A stretch of 64,000 nt of DNA from Bacillus sp. EAC (GCF_002156875.1 NZ_NCSY01000008.1:21001-85000), one strand, 5' to 3'; shown: positions 1-9,590, counted from the first letter of the stretch. Notes: generated by a model not told the origin, from the sequence alone. Numbers and translations are program-made.

Positions 1-758
1 TTCATTATTTAAAGAAAGCTGGATTTGAAGGTTTTGAAATCGATGGTAAGTTTTTAGTGGATCATTTAGATGAAATAAAAGAAGCGATTGCTGAAACCGG
101 GTTACCAGTTAATACTGCTTGCGGTGGATATAGTGGATGGATTGGTGATTTTATTGAAGAACGTCGATTAAATGGTTTAGCAGATATTGAAAAGATATTA
201 AAAGCTTTAAAGGAAGTTGGAGGAAAAGGAATTGTCGTACCAGCAGCGTGGGGTATGTTTACTTTCCGATTACCACCAATGTCTTCACCTAGAAGTATAG
301 AAGGTGACAGAAAAGCAGTGACTGAGTCATTAAGGTTTTTAGATAAAGTAGCTGGTGAAACGGGAACTACTATTTTCTTAGAACCACTAAATAGATATCA
401 AGATCATATGATTAATACTCTAGCTGATGCTCGTAAATATATAGAAGATAATCAGTTTGAAAATGTAAAAATCATTGCAGATTTTTATCATATGAATATT
501 GAAGAAGATGGAATATCAGAAGCTCTTCATGAGAATAGCGACTTAGTAAAGCACATTCATATTGCAGACAATCATCGTTTTCAACCTGGAAGCGGCACAC
601 TAGATTTTAAAAAATACTTTGATCAATTAAAAGAAGATGGATACGAAGGCTATTTAACGTTTGAATGTCGTGTTCGTGGAACTGACTTAGAAGATGAATA
701 TTTAAAAGCTTTACATCATATAAAAGAAGCTTTATGTGAAAAAGGGGCAGCATTGTGA
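1..758 (+). CDS. Sugar phosphate isomerase/epimerase (TIM barrel), 5'-truncated by the window
   Basis: The frame is open from base 3 with no start before the window edge, so the gene begins upstream; the GTG at 57 is internal. The product resembles xylose-isomerase-like TIM barrels (AP_endonuc_2 / IolE / hydroxypyruvate-isomerase group). Likely metal ligands sit at the ends of barrel strands: Glu in FLEPLNR, Asp in IADFYHM, His in HIHIADNH and Glu in LTFECR. These enzymes isomerise or epimerise keto-sugars or sugar phosphates in the cytoplasm. Its stop overlaps the GTG start of the dehydrogenase gene (GTGA), so the two are translationally coupled. The family is clear; the substrate is not. 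Confidence 0.85.
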   Translation, partial: HYLKKAGFEGFEIDGKFLVDHLDEIKEAIAETGLPVNTACGGYSGWIGDFIEERRLNGLADIEKILKALKEVGGKGIVVPAAWGMFTFRLPPMSSPRSIEGDRKAVTESLRFLDKVAGETGTTIFLEPLNRYQDHMINTLADARKYIEDNQFENVKIIADFYHMNIEEDGISEALHENSDLVKHIHIADNHRFQPGSGTLDFKKYFDQLKEDGYEGYLTFECRVRGTDLEDEYLKALHHIKEALCEKGAAL

Positions 759-1792
759 TCAAAAAGAAGGTTGCTATTATTGGCGGGGGACAAATTGCTG
801 AAAATGTACACGTTGCATATTACAAAACAAGAGAAGAGTTAGAAATTGTAGCTGTTGTTGGTGTAAATGAAGAGACGTTAAAGTTGTTTGCTGAACGCAA
901 TAATATTCCCAACTATTATACTGATGCAGCTGAAATGTATGAGGTAGAGAAACCAGACATTGTTAGTATTTGCACACCTAATTTATTCCATTTTGAAAAT
1001 GTAATGCAAGCTTTAGAAAATAATTGTGATGTTTTTTGTGAAAAACCTCCAGCGATATTAGCTGAAGATGCAAGAAAGATGCATGAAAAGGCGATTGAAA
1101 AAGGACGTGTACTTGCTTACGATTTTCATCATCGTTACGCTGACGATGTAACTATTCTAAAAGAAAAAGTTGATCAAGGTGTACTTGGAGATATTTATTT
1201 TGTAAAAGTGAAGGCTTTACGTCGAAATGGAATACCTGGCTGGGGAAGCTTTACGAATAAAAAGATTCAGGGTGGTGGCCCATTAATTGACTTAGGAATC
1301 CATATGCTAGATGCGGCCCTCTATATACTGGACTACCCAAAAGTAAAAAAAGTAACGGCAAAAATGTTCCAAAAAATTGGTAATAATAAAAATGAAGGTT
1401 CGTTTGGTAAATGGGATCCAACAAAATTTGAAGTGGAAGATTCGTTATTTTCGCATATCGAGCTGGAAAATGGTAGTTTGCTACAGCTTGAAACGTCTTT
1501 TGCTTTAAATATTAAGGAAAAATCAGAAATGAATGTAGAGTTTTGTGGAGATCAGGCTGGCGCGACAATGTTTCCGGCAGAAATTTATACTGACGAAAAA
1601 GGAGAGCTTGTTACTTTATTAAAAAGAGAAACAGCAGATCCAGACCGTCATTCAAAAAGTATGGCTGCTTTTGTAGATCGATGTTTAGGTAAGGATGTCA
1701 TGTTAGCTGATGGCAAGCAAGGATTTGCTATCCAGCAACTTATCGAAGCAATTTACAAATCAGCTGAAAAAGGTGAGAGTATATCGTTATGA
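755..1792 (+). CDS. Gfo/Idh/MocA family NAD(P)-dependent oxidoreductase
   Basis: 345 residues, GTG start overlapping the previous stop, preceded by AAGGGG. An N-terminal Rossmann fold carries the dinucleotide-binding loop IIGGGQIAE (residues 8-16). The family CEKPPA segment lies near residue 95, and the catalytic Asp/His pair is in DLGIHMLDA near residue 185. Members oxidise or reduce sugar hydroxyls such as inositol, glucosides or their keto forms. The isomerase before it and the GH65 enzyme after it suggest oxidation or epimerisation of a glucoside or its product. The stop overlaps the next ATG (ATGA). The substrate cannot be read from sequence. Confidence 0.9.
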   Translation: MIKKKVAIIGGGQIAENVHVAYYKTREELEIVAVVGVNEETLKLFAERNNIPNYYTDAAEMYEVEKPDIVSICTPNLFHFENVMQALENNCDVFCEKPPAILAEDARKMHEKAIEKGRVLAYDFHHRYADDVTILKEKVDQGVLGDIYFVKVKALRRNGIPGWGSFTNKKIQGGGPLIDLGIHMLDAALYILDYPKVKKVTAKMFQKIGNNKNEGSFGKWDPTKFEVEDSLFSHIELENGSLLQLETSFALNIKEKSEMNVEFCGDQAGATMFPAEIYTDEKGELVTLLKRETADPDRHSKSMAAFVDRCLGKDVMLADGKQGFAIQQLIEAIYKSAEKGESISL

Positions 1793-4011
1793 ACGAAGTA
1801 CACGAGATTCAAGAAAAACAATTTGATTTACAATTGATAAATAAATATGCAAGCTTAATGGCATTAGGGAATGGATACTTAGGGCTACGTGCTAGCCACG
1901 AAGAGCACTATGCTGAACAAACGAGAGGAATGTATATAGCAGGTATATATAATAAATTCACCCCTAATGAAGCTACTGAACTTGTTAACTTACCGGACGT
2001 AATTGGCATGAAAATCGAAATAGATGGTGAAATATTTTCAGCTTTAACAGGTGAAATTCTTTACTATGATCGTACATTAAATATGCTTACTGGTGAGTTG
2101 AAAAGAGAAATCGTTTGGAAAAACAAAAATGAAGAACGTTTCAATCTAGTATTTCAGCGATTTGTTTCAAAAGATGATTTACATTTATTAGCTTCTAAAG
2201 TGACTGTTACATCTTTGGATCGAAATGCATCCATTAAAATAGTTACAGGAATTGATGGGCAATGCTCAAATTTTGGAAAGCAACATCTTCTCGAAGAAAA
2301 TGTTCGAGTAATAGACAAAAGGGTAATGCACGCTTTATATCGTACGACAGAAAGCGACCATACAATAGCTTTATCCACATCATGTATTGTTCCACATGGC
2401 TGTGAAATTTCATTTGCAGCTAAAAATCGTCAGTTGATGGCAACAATCAAACAGGATCTGGTCGTCGAACAACCGTTTACAATTGAAAAAATAAGTTCAA
2501 TTTATACTTCCAATGATATGATACGTGAAGATCCGGCAGCAGCAAGCGTAAATACTGTTCAAAAGTTCTTATCTGAAGGGTACAAAAATTTAATGGATAG
2601 TACAGCTATAAAATGGCAGGATTTTTGGAAACAAAAACGAGTATTTCTGTCATCTAAAGATGTCATGGATCAAAAAGCGCTTGATTTTTCACTTTATCAT
2701 ATTGAAGTAATGACACCTTCACATGATGAGAGATTTAGTGTTGGAGCGAAAGGACTTACTGGAGAAGGGTATAAAGGTCATGTTTTCTGGGATACAGAAA
2801 TTTTCATCGCTCCTTTCCACTTATTTACAGATCCAGAAAATGCTAAAAAATTATTGAAATATCGTTATTTGCATATAAAGGAAGCGAAAGAAAAAGCTGA
2901 AAAAAACGGCTATCAAGGGGCAATGTTTCCTTGGGAAAGTGCTTTTACTGGAAATGAAGAAACACCAGAGTTTGCAGCGATTAATATTTTAACAGGAAAA
3001 CGTCAAAAAGTAGCCTCAGCATTGGCAGAACATCATATCGTTGCTGATATTGCTTACGCTGTTGTCCAATATTATCAAAGTACTTTCGATGAAGGATTTA
3101 TGGCAAATGAAGGACTCGAATTACTAAAAGAAACAGCTCGTTTTTGGATAAGTCGTACATCAGACGAAAACAATGTCTTATCAATAAAAGATGTGATTGG
3201 ACCTGACGAATATACGGAGCATATAGATAATAATGCATATACAAATTATATGGCTTATTATAATGTTCAACACGCTATGGATTATATGGAAAAGTTTAAT
3301 GATAATGATGAAGACTTAATACAGAAATGTAGTGACTTTTTAAATCGTTTATACTTGCCTCAGCCGAATGATGAGAATATTATTCCGCAAGATGATACTT
3401 TCTTAACTAAACCAGAAATTGATTTAACAATGTATAAAGAAAATCAAGGTAGTCAAGCCATCCTGTTAGATTACTCACGACAAGAAGTGAATGAGATGCA
3501 AATCTTAAAACAAGCGGATGTTGTCATGCTTTTATATCTTTTTCCAAATTTATTCGAGCCTGAAGTTGTAAAACAGAATATAAAATATTATGAAGAGCAT
3601 ACAATCCATGATTCTTCGCTAAGTAAAGCGATTCATTCAATTGTTGCAGCGAGATGTGGAGATAAAGAACAAGCGTATAAATTTTTCCAAGAAGCTTGCT
3701 TAATTGACTTAGGTCCAAATCCAAAATCATCTGATGAAGGACTTCATGCGGCATCACTTGGTGCAAATTGGCTGGCAACAATTTTTGGATTTGCAAATGT
3801 CACGATGGATATAAATCGTTTAAAGATTAGTCCGAAATTACCAGATAATTGGGATAAACTTATTTTTCCTTTCTCTTGGCAAGGTGCAAAGTTAGAAATA
3901 ATAATTAGTAAAAGATCTATTACTGTTACTAAGCAATATGGTCCACCGGTATCGTTAGAAATTAATGGAGAAGTTTTTGAATTAAACGATAAAATAAAAA
4001 CATCTCTTTAA
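1789..4011 (+). CDS. Glycoside hydrolase family 65 phosphorylase (maltose/kojibiose phosphorylase-like)
   Basis: 740 residues with no signal peptide, hence cytoplasmic. Hallmarks of the GH65 (alpha/alpha)6 barrel are present: GHVFWDTEIF near residue 334, PWESAFTGNE near 382, and GPDEYTEHIDNNAYTN, in which Glu474 is the expected general acid. The phosphate-binding KQADV segment and the late EGLHAASLGANW motif also fit. GH65 enzymes phosphorolyse alpha-glucobioses or alpha-glucosyl conjugates to beta-glucose 1-phosphate. The length matches the usual 750-780 residues. The ATG overlaps the preceding stop and glycerate kinase follows after 12 bases. Linkage specificity cannot be decided here, and a hydrolase variant is possible. 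Confidence 0.9.
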   Translation: MNEVHEIQEKQFDLQLINKYASLMALGNGYLGLRASHEEHYAEQTRGMYIAGIYNKFTPNEATELVNLPDVIGMKIEIDGEIFSALTGEILYYDRTLNMLTGELKREIVWKNKNEERFNLVFQRFVSKDDLHLLASKVTVTSLDRNASIKIVTGIDGQCSNFGKQHLLEENVRVIDKRVMHALYRTTESDHTIALSTSCIVPHGCEISFAAKNRQLMATIKQDLVVEQPFTIEKISSIYTSNDMIREDPAAASVNTVQKFLSEGYKNLMDSTAIKWQDFWKQKRVFLSSKDVMDQKALDFSLYHIEVMTPSHDERFSVGAKGLTGEGYKGHVFWDTEIFIAPFHLFTDPENAKKLLKYRYLHIKEAKEKAEKNGYQGAMFPWESAFTGNEETPEFAAINILTGKRQKVASALAEHHIVADIAYAVVQYYQSTFDEGFMANEGLELLKETARFWISRTSDENNVLSIKDVIGPDEYTEHIDNNAYTNYMAYYNVQHAMDYMEKFNDNDEDLIQKCSDFLNRLYLPQPNDENIIPQDDTFLTKPEIDLTMYKENQGSQAILLDYSRQEVNEMQILKQADVVMLLYLFPNLFEPEVVKQNIKYYEEHTIHDSSLSKAIHSIVAARCGDKEQAYKFFQEACLIDLGPNPKSSDEGLHAASLGANWLATIFGFANVTMDINRLKISPKLPDNWDKLIFPFSWQGAKLEIIISKRSITVTKQYGPPVSLEINGEVFELNDKIKTSL

Positions 4012-4023
4012 GGGGAGGAATAC

Positions 4024-5160
4024 ATGAAAGTCGTAATATTACCCGATTCCTTTAAAGAAAGTCTAGATGCAGCACAAGTAGCTAGTGCGATTCATAAAGG
4101 CTTTGCTTCAGTTTTTCCAAAAGCAGAATATCATTTGTTACCTTTAGCAGATGGAGGAGAAGGTACAGTACAAGCTTTAATTGCTTCTAATGGTGGAATA
4201 GTTGAAAGTGTTTCAGTTACTGGACCACTAAATGAACCAGTTATGGCTAAAATTGCTTTCTCAATCGATGAAAAAACTGCATTTATTGAAATGGCTGAGG
4301 CATGTGGTCTACATCTTGTACCATTAGAGAAACGAAATCCTCTGCACACGACATCATATGGTGTTGGAGAGTTAATCTTATATGCGATTAATCGCGGAGT
4401 ATCTGAGTTAATAATAGGTGTTGGTGGTAGTTCAACGAATGATGGCGGTATAGGAATGGCTTCTGCATTAGGATATGAATTTTATGACAAATTAGGAAAT
4501 AAGCTTAGTGGAAATGGCCAGGCATTATTTAAGGTATCTTCAATGTCTGATACCAATCGAAGTTTAAAACTTAATGATGTAAAAATTACAATTGCAGCCG
4601 ATGTTGTAAACCCATTAACTGGTGAAAATGGTGCAACATTTATCTTTGGTCCTCAAAAAGGATTAACAAAAAGCCAGTTACCAGAAATGGATATTGCGAT
4701 GGGGAACTTCTTTCGTATAGCGGGACATGTTATTGGAAAAGAGGTCTCACAAATTCCGGGTAGCGGTGCAGGTGGTGGTATGGGAGCGGGGCTAATGTTA
4801 TTTGCTAACGCTTCGATTAAAAAAGGTATCGAACTTGTACTTGAACAATTAAAAGTAAAAGAAATTTGTAAAGATGCTGATCTTGTTATTGTCGGAGAAG
4901 GTAGAATGGACGGACAGACGGCCTTTGGTAAAGCACCTGTTGGAGCAGCTTCATGCGCTCCGCCTACTGCAAAAGTTATTGCAATATGTGGAAGTATCGG
5001 TAACGGTAGTGAAGAACTTTACAAGCATGGAATCGATGCAATTTTTCCAACGATACCTGCAATCTTACCCATCGAAGAAATAATGAACAATGCGTTTGAA
5101 AATATTGAGCGTACTGCTAGAAATATTGCCGTATTACTAAAAGGTAACATAGGTTCATAA
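4024..5160 (+). CDS. Glycerate kinase (GlxK/GarK family)
   Basis: 378 residues, the family's normal size, with GGGGAGG ideally placed before ATG 4024. Family signatures are LPDSFKESL at residues 6-14, LADGGEGT near 41, and the glycine-rich GVGGSSTNDGGIGMASALG near 136. Members phosphorylate D-glycerate to 2- or 3-phosphoglycerate, feeding glycolysis. It is the last gene of the operon and is followed by a strong terminator. A glycerate kinase beside a hydroxypyruvate-isomerase-like protein and a dehydrogenase suggests that a C3 acid arises from the sugar degraded here; alternatively the substrate is glyceryl-glucoside (see findings). Confidence 0.93.
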   Translation: MKVVILPDSFKESLDAAQVASAIHKGFASVFPKAEYHLLPLADGGEGTVQALIASNGGIVESVSVTGPLNEPVMAKIAFSIDEKTAFIEMAEACGLHLVPLEKRNPLHTTSYGVGELILYAINRGVSELIIGVGGSSTNDGGIGMASALGYEFYDKLGNKLSGNGQALFKVSSMSDTNRSLKLNDVKITIAADVVNPLTGENGATFIFGPQKGLTKSQLPEMDIAMGNFFRIAGHVIGKEVSQIPGSGAGGGMGAGLMLFANASIKKGIELVLEQLKVKEICKDADLVIVGEGRMDGQTAFGKAPVGAASCAPPTAKVIAICGSIGNGSEELYKHGIDAIFPTIPAILPIEEIMNNAFENIERTARNIAVLLKGNIGS

Positions 5161-5170
5161 TAATCATTTG

Positions 5171-5219
5171 AAAAATAGTAAAAACATTAGATTTAACATA
5201 ATGTTTTTACTATTTTTTT
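5171..5219 (+). terminator. Rho-independent terminator of the GH65/glycerate kinase operon
   Basis: A long stem (AATAGTAAAAACATTA pairing with TAATGTTTTTACTATT) is followed directly by a run of T, 11 bases after the glycerate kinase stop. Confidence 0.9.
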
Positions 5220-5501
5220 ATGAGAAACTGTTAAAATTTAAATTTGAAATTAAATCAAAAAGAGCTTTTGAAAGAATTTAAATTAGAATTTTATAGTCAA
5301 AATTTAATAAAATATTATTATTTTTAAAAAGTAATTATGTGTAATAAACTGCTATAAGACAAGGATTTATAAGGTTTTGGCTGGAATATTGGTGTAGTAA
5401 AATAATTAGTTTTTTAATATTTTGAATTTTAAAATAAAAAAGATTATTTCATTTATCCTGTATAATTAGTAGATTAATTGATTAATTATCTTGGAGGATT
5501 T
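5220..5501. other. AT-rich intergenic leader of the heparinase-like gene
   Basis: No open reading frame or repeat is visible. A TATAAT at 5461-5466 could be a -10 box, but no convincing -35 lies 17 bases upstream, so the promoter assignment is weak. Confidence 0.4.
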
Positions 5502-7724
5502 ATGAAAAAAGTATACTTAGCATTTTTGGTTTTAACAATCTTTATTTCTACCTCAATTCATTCATATGCTGCTGTAAATAAAGAAATCTATCTAACAAAG
5601 AGAAGTGGGATAACAAAAGATACTGTACTTAACGCAGACCGCATTATTAAAGGTGAACTATTTGTTTCTCCTAAATATCCATTTTATAAATTAAAAAAAT
5701 CTATAACTTGGAAAGAGGATCCATATAGAAATACAACATGGCGTTTATATTATCAAAGTCTTGATACATTAAGTTATTTAACAAATGCCTACGAAGCAAC
5801 AAAAGATACAAAATATTTATCGTATGGACTTAGCTTAATTCAATCGTTTTGGAAGGCTAACGGAAATCCAGCTAGACCAACAGACTCTTATACATACAAT
5901 GCACATGCGCTCGCTAATCGAACTAGTAATCTATTATATTTTTATCATTATTATGCTAGTTCACCAATTGTCACGTATAAAAATAAGCAATATTTGAAAA
6001 CAGTAATGAGAAAACATGGAACTTTTTTAAATAGCTCAAAATACTACAATACACGTACAAACTATGGTTATTTTCAAGATCGTTCATTATTCGAATTAGC
6101 TTCTTATTTCCCGGAAGAAACAACAAGTGCTCAATGGAAGAAAAATGCAGTATATCGCACTAAGTTACATATTAAGAGAGATTTTACGCCAGAAGGCCTA
6201 CACAAAGAACACTCTCCTCAATATTTTTTAGTGGTATTAAATCTAGTACAAGATATGAACAGTATTGCTCAAGATCAAGAATTAACACAATTTTTATTAA
6301 AAGAACAAAATGCATTCTCAAAGTTAGTATTATCTGATTTTACTATTCCTAGATTAGGAGATTCTGATTATACTAAGTTACCAAAAACAACTTCATACTC
6401 AGTCTTGGATCCTGAATTCGAATATGTACTTACAAAAGGAAAATCAGGTAAGCAACCATCATTAGTAAGTAATGTTTCTAACTCAGTAGTTGTTATTCGT
6501 GATGCTTGGGGAAGTAAGTCTTCTTCATTATTATTTAACGCTAGTAATTTTAGTACGACTCACAAACATGCTGATGATTTATCATTTATTCTATCTCAAA
6601 GTGGTAAAGAAATTTTCATTGATAGTGGTAAATATAATTACGATACAAAAGATTCCTATCAAAAATATTTGAGAACAACATTTGCACATAATGTCGTTAC
6701 AGTCGATGGGAAATCTTATCCAATATTATCAAGTAATATAGGTAAATCTAAGATGACTAATTTTATTGAAAACCCTGAAAGTGTAATTTTAACGGGTGAG
6801 CATACACTTTATAATGGTGTTCGAGTGTATCGTACAATGGTTTATTTAAAAGCTAATAAAGCAACATTAATTCAAGATGAAATCCTATCGGAAAAACTTC
6901 ATAGGACTGATCAAGTGTTTAATATTGGACAAAATATTCCAACTCAGACAATAGATCAAAGTACAATCCAGCTTAACAACTCAGTAACATTGAAACAACA
7001 TAATCCATCTTCTTTAATAGAATATTTTGGACAAAAAGCACCGATTCGAGGATATGCATCAACATTATTTAATAGTATTTATCCGATAAAACAATTAGAT
7101 TTTCAATCTAGTGGAAAAAACATTCAATATTTTACGAGTATTAGTACAACTCCAATAACTGTTTCACAATTTTCATTATATGAAGATCAGTTTAATATAA
7201 GCATGTCTGATGGTGCGACATACACAGTGACTAAGCCACTTACTACGCCATTTGTAAATACAGTAACTGACTTGGATATTAAACTAAATGGATTTACACA
7301 AGGTGGAGCACAAATAAATGTATTTTCCGGTGCAACGATGGTAGCAAGTGGGATCGCGAGTGAATCAGGGGATTTCTCAATTGATTTGCCTTTACAACTT
7401 GCAGGTACTAATTTAACAGTTGTTTCTACAAGTAAAAATGGTCAATATAAAGCTTCGACTACTGTAACTGTAAAAGATGAAACAGCACCTGTTATTCCTT
7501 CAATTGATAAGGTTACACCAAAGACAACTATAATAAGCGGTAAAACAGAGAAAAACGTAATTGTTACTATTAAAATCGGAAGTAGAACTTATACGACTAC
7601 TTCTGATAAATATGGGAAATACAAAATCAAGATTGCAACTCCCAAAAAGGGGTTAACAGTTTTCGTATATGCAAAAGATAAATCAGGAAATATGAGTAAA
7701 TTTAATTCAGTAAAAGTTTTATAA
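5502..7724 (+). CDS. Secreted heparinase II/III-like polysaccharide lyase with C-terminal Ig-like domains
   Basis: The start is ATG 5502, preceded by TTGGAGG; an in-frame TTG at 5478 lacks a ribosome site. The protein is 740 residues. Residues 1-24 form a signal peptide (MKK start, hydrophobic core, cleavage near SYA-AV). Residues 35-300 look like the alpha-toroid of alginate/heparin lyases. Residues 320-560 form the Hepar_II_III beta-sandwich with HKHADDLSF near 353, IDSGKYNY and FAHNVVTVDG. From about 590 two Ig-like modules follow, the last with repeated TVKIG/TYTT motifs as in the SpoIID-like protein at 9765. Expected role: beta-elimination of a uronic-acid polysaccharide outside the cell. 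No LPXTG or SLH anchor is seen. Confidence 0.85.
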   Translation: MKKVYLAFLVLTIFISTSIHSYAAVNKEIYLTKRSGITKDTVLNADRIIKGELFVSPKYPFYKLKKSITWKEDPYRNTTWRLYYQSLDTLSYLTNAYEATKDTKYLSYGLSLIQSFWKANGNPARPTDSYTYNAHALANRTSNLLYFYHYYASSPIVTYKNKQYLKTVMRKHGTFLNSSKYYNTRTNYGYFQDRSLFELASYFPEETTSAQWKKNAVYRTKLHIKRDFTPEGLHKEHSPQYFLVVLNLVQDMNSIAQDQELTQFLLKEQNAFSKLVLSDFTIPRLGDSDYTKLPKTTSYSVLDPEFEYVLTKGKSGKQPSLVSNVSNSVVVIRDAWGSKSSSLLFNASNFSTTHKHADDLSFILSQSGKEIFIDSGKYNYDTKDSYQKYLRTTFAHNVVTVDGKSYPILSSNIGKSKMTNFIENPESVILTGEHTLYNGVRVYRTMVYLKANKATLIQDEILSEKLHRTDQVFNIGQNIPTQTIDQSTIQLNNSVTLKQHNPSSLIEYFGQKAPIRGYASTLFNSIYPIKQLDFQSSGKNIQYFTSISTTPITVSQFSLYEDQFNISMSDGATYTVTKPLTTPFVNTVTDLDIKLNGFTQGGAQINVFSGATMVASGIASESGDFSIDLPLQLAGTNLTVVSTSKNGQYKASTTVTVKDETAPVIPSIDKVTPKTTIISGKTEKNVIVTIKIGSRTYTTTSDKYGKYKIKIATPKKGLTVFVYAKDKSGNMSKFNSVKVL

Positions 7725-7774
7725 AAAAAGTATAGTCATAATAAATTAAGAGATATTAGTAAAGGAGATAAATT

Positions 7775-7804
7775 CAAAAAAAAGAGTGGGTGCGATACCC
7801 ACTT
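7775..7804 (-). terminator. Terminator of the 72-residue hypothetical gene
   Basis: On the minus strand the stem AGTGGGT/ACCCACT with a five-base loop is followed by eight T, just after the stop of the gene at 7818. Confidence 0.85.
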
Positions 7805-7817
7805 AATTTTGAGAATA

Positions 7818-8036
7818 TTATCTTCTTTTCTTTTTAGGATCATTTGCTAAAAATTGCGGTTTTTTTATTACTTCTAGTTCGACGAGTACGTTAACATGTT
7901 TATCATTTATAGGAATAACACTTAATACTGTACCTTTTCGCCCTTTTATTACTACATTTTCACCTTCGGATGGGGCACGATCGAGCAGTTGGTTTAATAG
8001 TTCAGTGTTTTTATTAATAAAATGAACTACGATCAT
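7818..8036 (-). CDS. Conserved-looking small hypothetical protein (72 aa)
   Basis: ATG at 8036 has GAGGAG about ten bases upstream, and a clean terminator follows the stop. The product begins MIVVHFINKNTE, contains a basic KGRKGTVLSV turn and ends in a highly basic DPKKKRR tail. The predicted fold is mostly beta with no signal peptide or membrane segment. The short SH3-like beta pattern and basic tail would suit nucleic-acid or ribosome contact, but that is inference only. I do not recognise a named family. It stands alone between the heparinase-like gene and a divergent yerB. Confidence 0.7.
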   Translation of the reverse strand: MIVVHFINKNTELLNQLLDRAPSEGENVVIKGRKGTVLSVIPINDKHVNVLVELEVIKKPQFLANDPKKKRR

Positions 8037-8262
8037 AAGAAGTCAACTCCTCTATTCATTTTTATCTTTATACAATATTTAAGTTCAATAAAAATAAGAA
8101 CATTAATTTTTTGTTTCTATTTACGAGAAAAAATCATAAAAAGTCTAATTTTAAGATTAGATAAATATTTTAATTTTTATAAAAATTCTCATAAACAACT
8201 TTCTATTTACTGTTATTTTTAATACAATTTAATAAAATAAGCTAAGTATTGTGAGGAAATCC

Positions 8263-9300
8263 ATGCAAAAGAAAATCTTATCAGTCATTGCATTAAGCCT
8301 ACTATTAGTTGGATGTAAACATGATGATCGAACTGTTAAAACAACTAAAAATGAAGTGAGTCAAGAACCGAAAAAAGAACAAGTAGTCGAAAAAGAAGAA
8401 ATCGATACAATTTTTGCACCGTTAAATGGACTACCAGTAAGTCAGGTTAGTGAACAAAGACCTGTAGCTGTTATGGTTAACAACTTTCATTTAGCAAGGC
8501 CTCAAAGCGGTCTTTATCATGCTGACATCGTTTATGAGATTTTAGCTGAAGGAGATATTACGAGATTTTTAGCAATTTTTCAAAGCAATATACCAGAAAA
8601 AATAGGCCCTGTTCGAAGTGCCCGAGACTATTACATTGATTTAGCAAATGGTTATCATGCTTTATTTATTTGTCACGGTAATAGCCCTAAGGCAAAGCAA
8701 ATGATGGATGCTGGATTGATTGATTCATTAAATGGATTAATTTATGATGGAACCTTATTTAAAAGAGATAAGACTAGACGAGCTCCACATAATTCATATA
8801 TTTTAAAAGAGGGAATTGAAAAAGGGGTAGAAAAAAGAAACTATTCCTTTACTGAAAAAGTCACACCATTAGCATTTACACAGGAAGCACCGAGCTTTGA
8901 TAATTCATGGAAACAAATAAGTGATGCGTTTATTAAATACTCCTATAATGCAGATAATAATGTGACGTACAAATATTCTGAAGCAAATAAACATTTTCAA
9001 CGTTTTCAAAATGGAGTTGTAGCGAAAGATGCTTTAAATGGTAAACAGCTGCAAATTAAAAATATTTTAATCGTTCAATCCACGCATAAAATTATCGATG
9101 ATTATGGCCGTCGATCAGTTGACTTAAAAAGTGGAGGAAAAGGTTATTATTTAGTCGATGGCAGAATGAAAGATATAGAATGGAAAAATGTAAATGGTCG
9201 TATAATTCCGTTTAATCTTGATGGAACAGAAATTGACCTCGAACCAGGCCAAACGTGGATAAATTTCGTACCAGAATTAAGTAAGGTAACAATTAAATAA
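8263..9300 (+). CDS. yerB: DUF3048 lipoprotein, YerB-like
   Basis: The start chosen is ATG 8263; the GTG at 8251 belongs to the ribosome site GTGAGG itself. The 345-residue protein opens with a lipoprotein signal ending in the lipobox LLVGC (Cys near residue 18), so it should be anchored on the outer face of the membrane. A charged linker rich in Lys and Glu precedes two DUF3048 domains: N-terminal (LNGLPVS, RPVAVMVNN, GPVRSARDYY) and C-terminal (YLVDGRMKDIEWKN, LEPGQTWINFVP). The length fits B. subtilis YerB. The function is not established; LytR-like cell-surface roles have been discussed for the fold. Transcribed alone, with its own terminator. Confidence 0.88.
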   Translation: MQKKILSVIALSLLLVGCKHDDRTVKTTKNEVSQEPKKEQVVEKEEIDTIFAPLNGLPVSQVSEQRPVAVMVNNFHLARPQSGLYHADIVYEILAEGDITRFLAIFQSNIPEKIGPVRSARDYYIDLANGYHALFICHGNSPKAKQMMDAGLIDSLNGLIYDGTLFKRDKTRRAPHNSYILKEGIEKGVEKRNYSFTEKVTPLAFTQEAPSFDNSWKQISDAFIKYSYNADNNVTYKYSEANKHFQRFQNGVVAKDALNGKQLQIKNILIVQSTHKIIDDYGRRSVDLKSGGKGYYLVDGRMKDIEWKNVNGRIIPFNLDGTEIDLEPGQTWINFVPELSKVTIK

Positions 9301-9309
9301 TGTGCATAA

Positions 9310-9346
9310 AAGCAGGTCGATTACTTATCGGTCTGCTTTTTTTATT
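9310..9346 (+). terminator. Terminator after yerB
   Basis: The stem AGCAGGTCGAT/ATCGGTCTGCT is followed by seven T, ten bases after the stop. Confidence 0.9.
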
Positions 9347-9402
9347 TCGCTCTGTTAATGTTTATTGTTGATATTAAACGATTTGAAGTGGATAAATAGA
9401 TC

Positions 9403-9590
9403 TGATTAGAGTGGAAGTTGTGAGACTCCTATAGGAGTAGCGAGAAGGGTGAGAACCTACAGTGGTCTAAAAAGGTAGGCATGCTAATACCACGACGTCC
9501 TGTCGTAACACATGCATAACCCACATCGTGGTGGCCAAGTTGGATCAGCTCACGTCCCATAGAAAGGGAGCATCCTGTAAAGGAATCAAC
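9403..9590 (+). repeat. Dispersed repeat copy R1, long variant with nested insert
   Basis: The left half (GATTAGAGTGG, GAGACTCCTATAGGAGTAGCG) and right half (GGGAGCATCCTG, GGAATCAAC) match the repeat family seen at 22.2, 26.8, 28.8 and 51.3 kb. Between them, 9475-9540 holds a block with GGCATGCTAATACCACGACG, also present only in the copy at 22.2 kb. It fills most of the 464-base gap between yerB and the SpoIID-like gene and has no open frame. Confidence 0.8.

Noticed and set aside
8022..8222. 66-residue plus-strand frame before yerB
   Set aside because: Phe/Ile/Lys/Tyr-rich translation of AT-rich DNA with no ribosome site; overlaps the start of the opposite gene.
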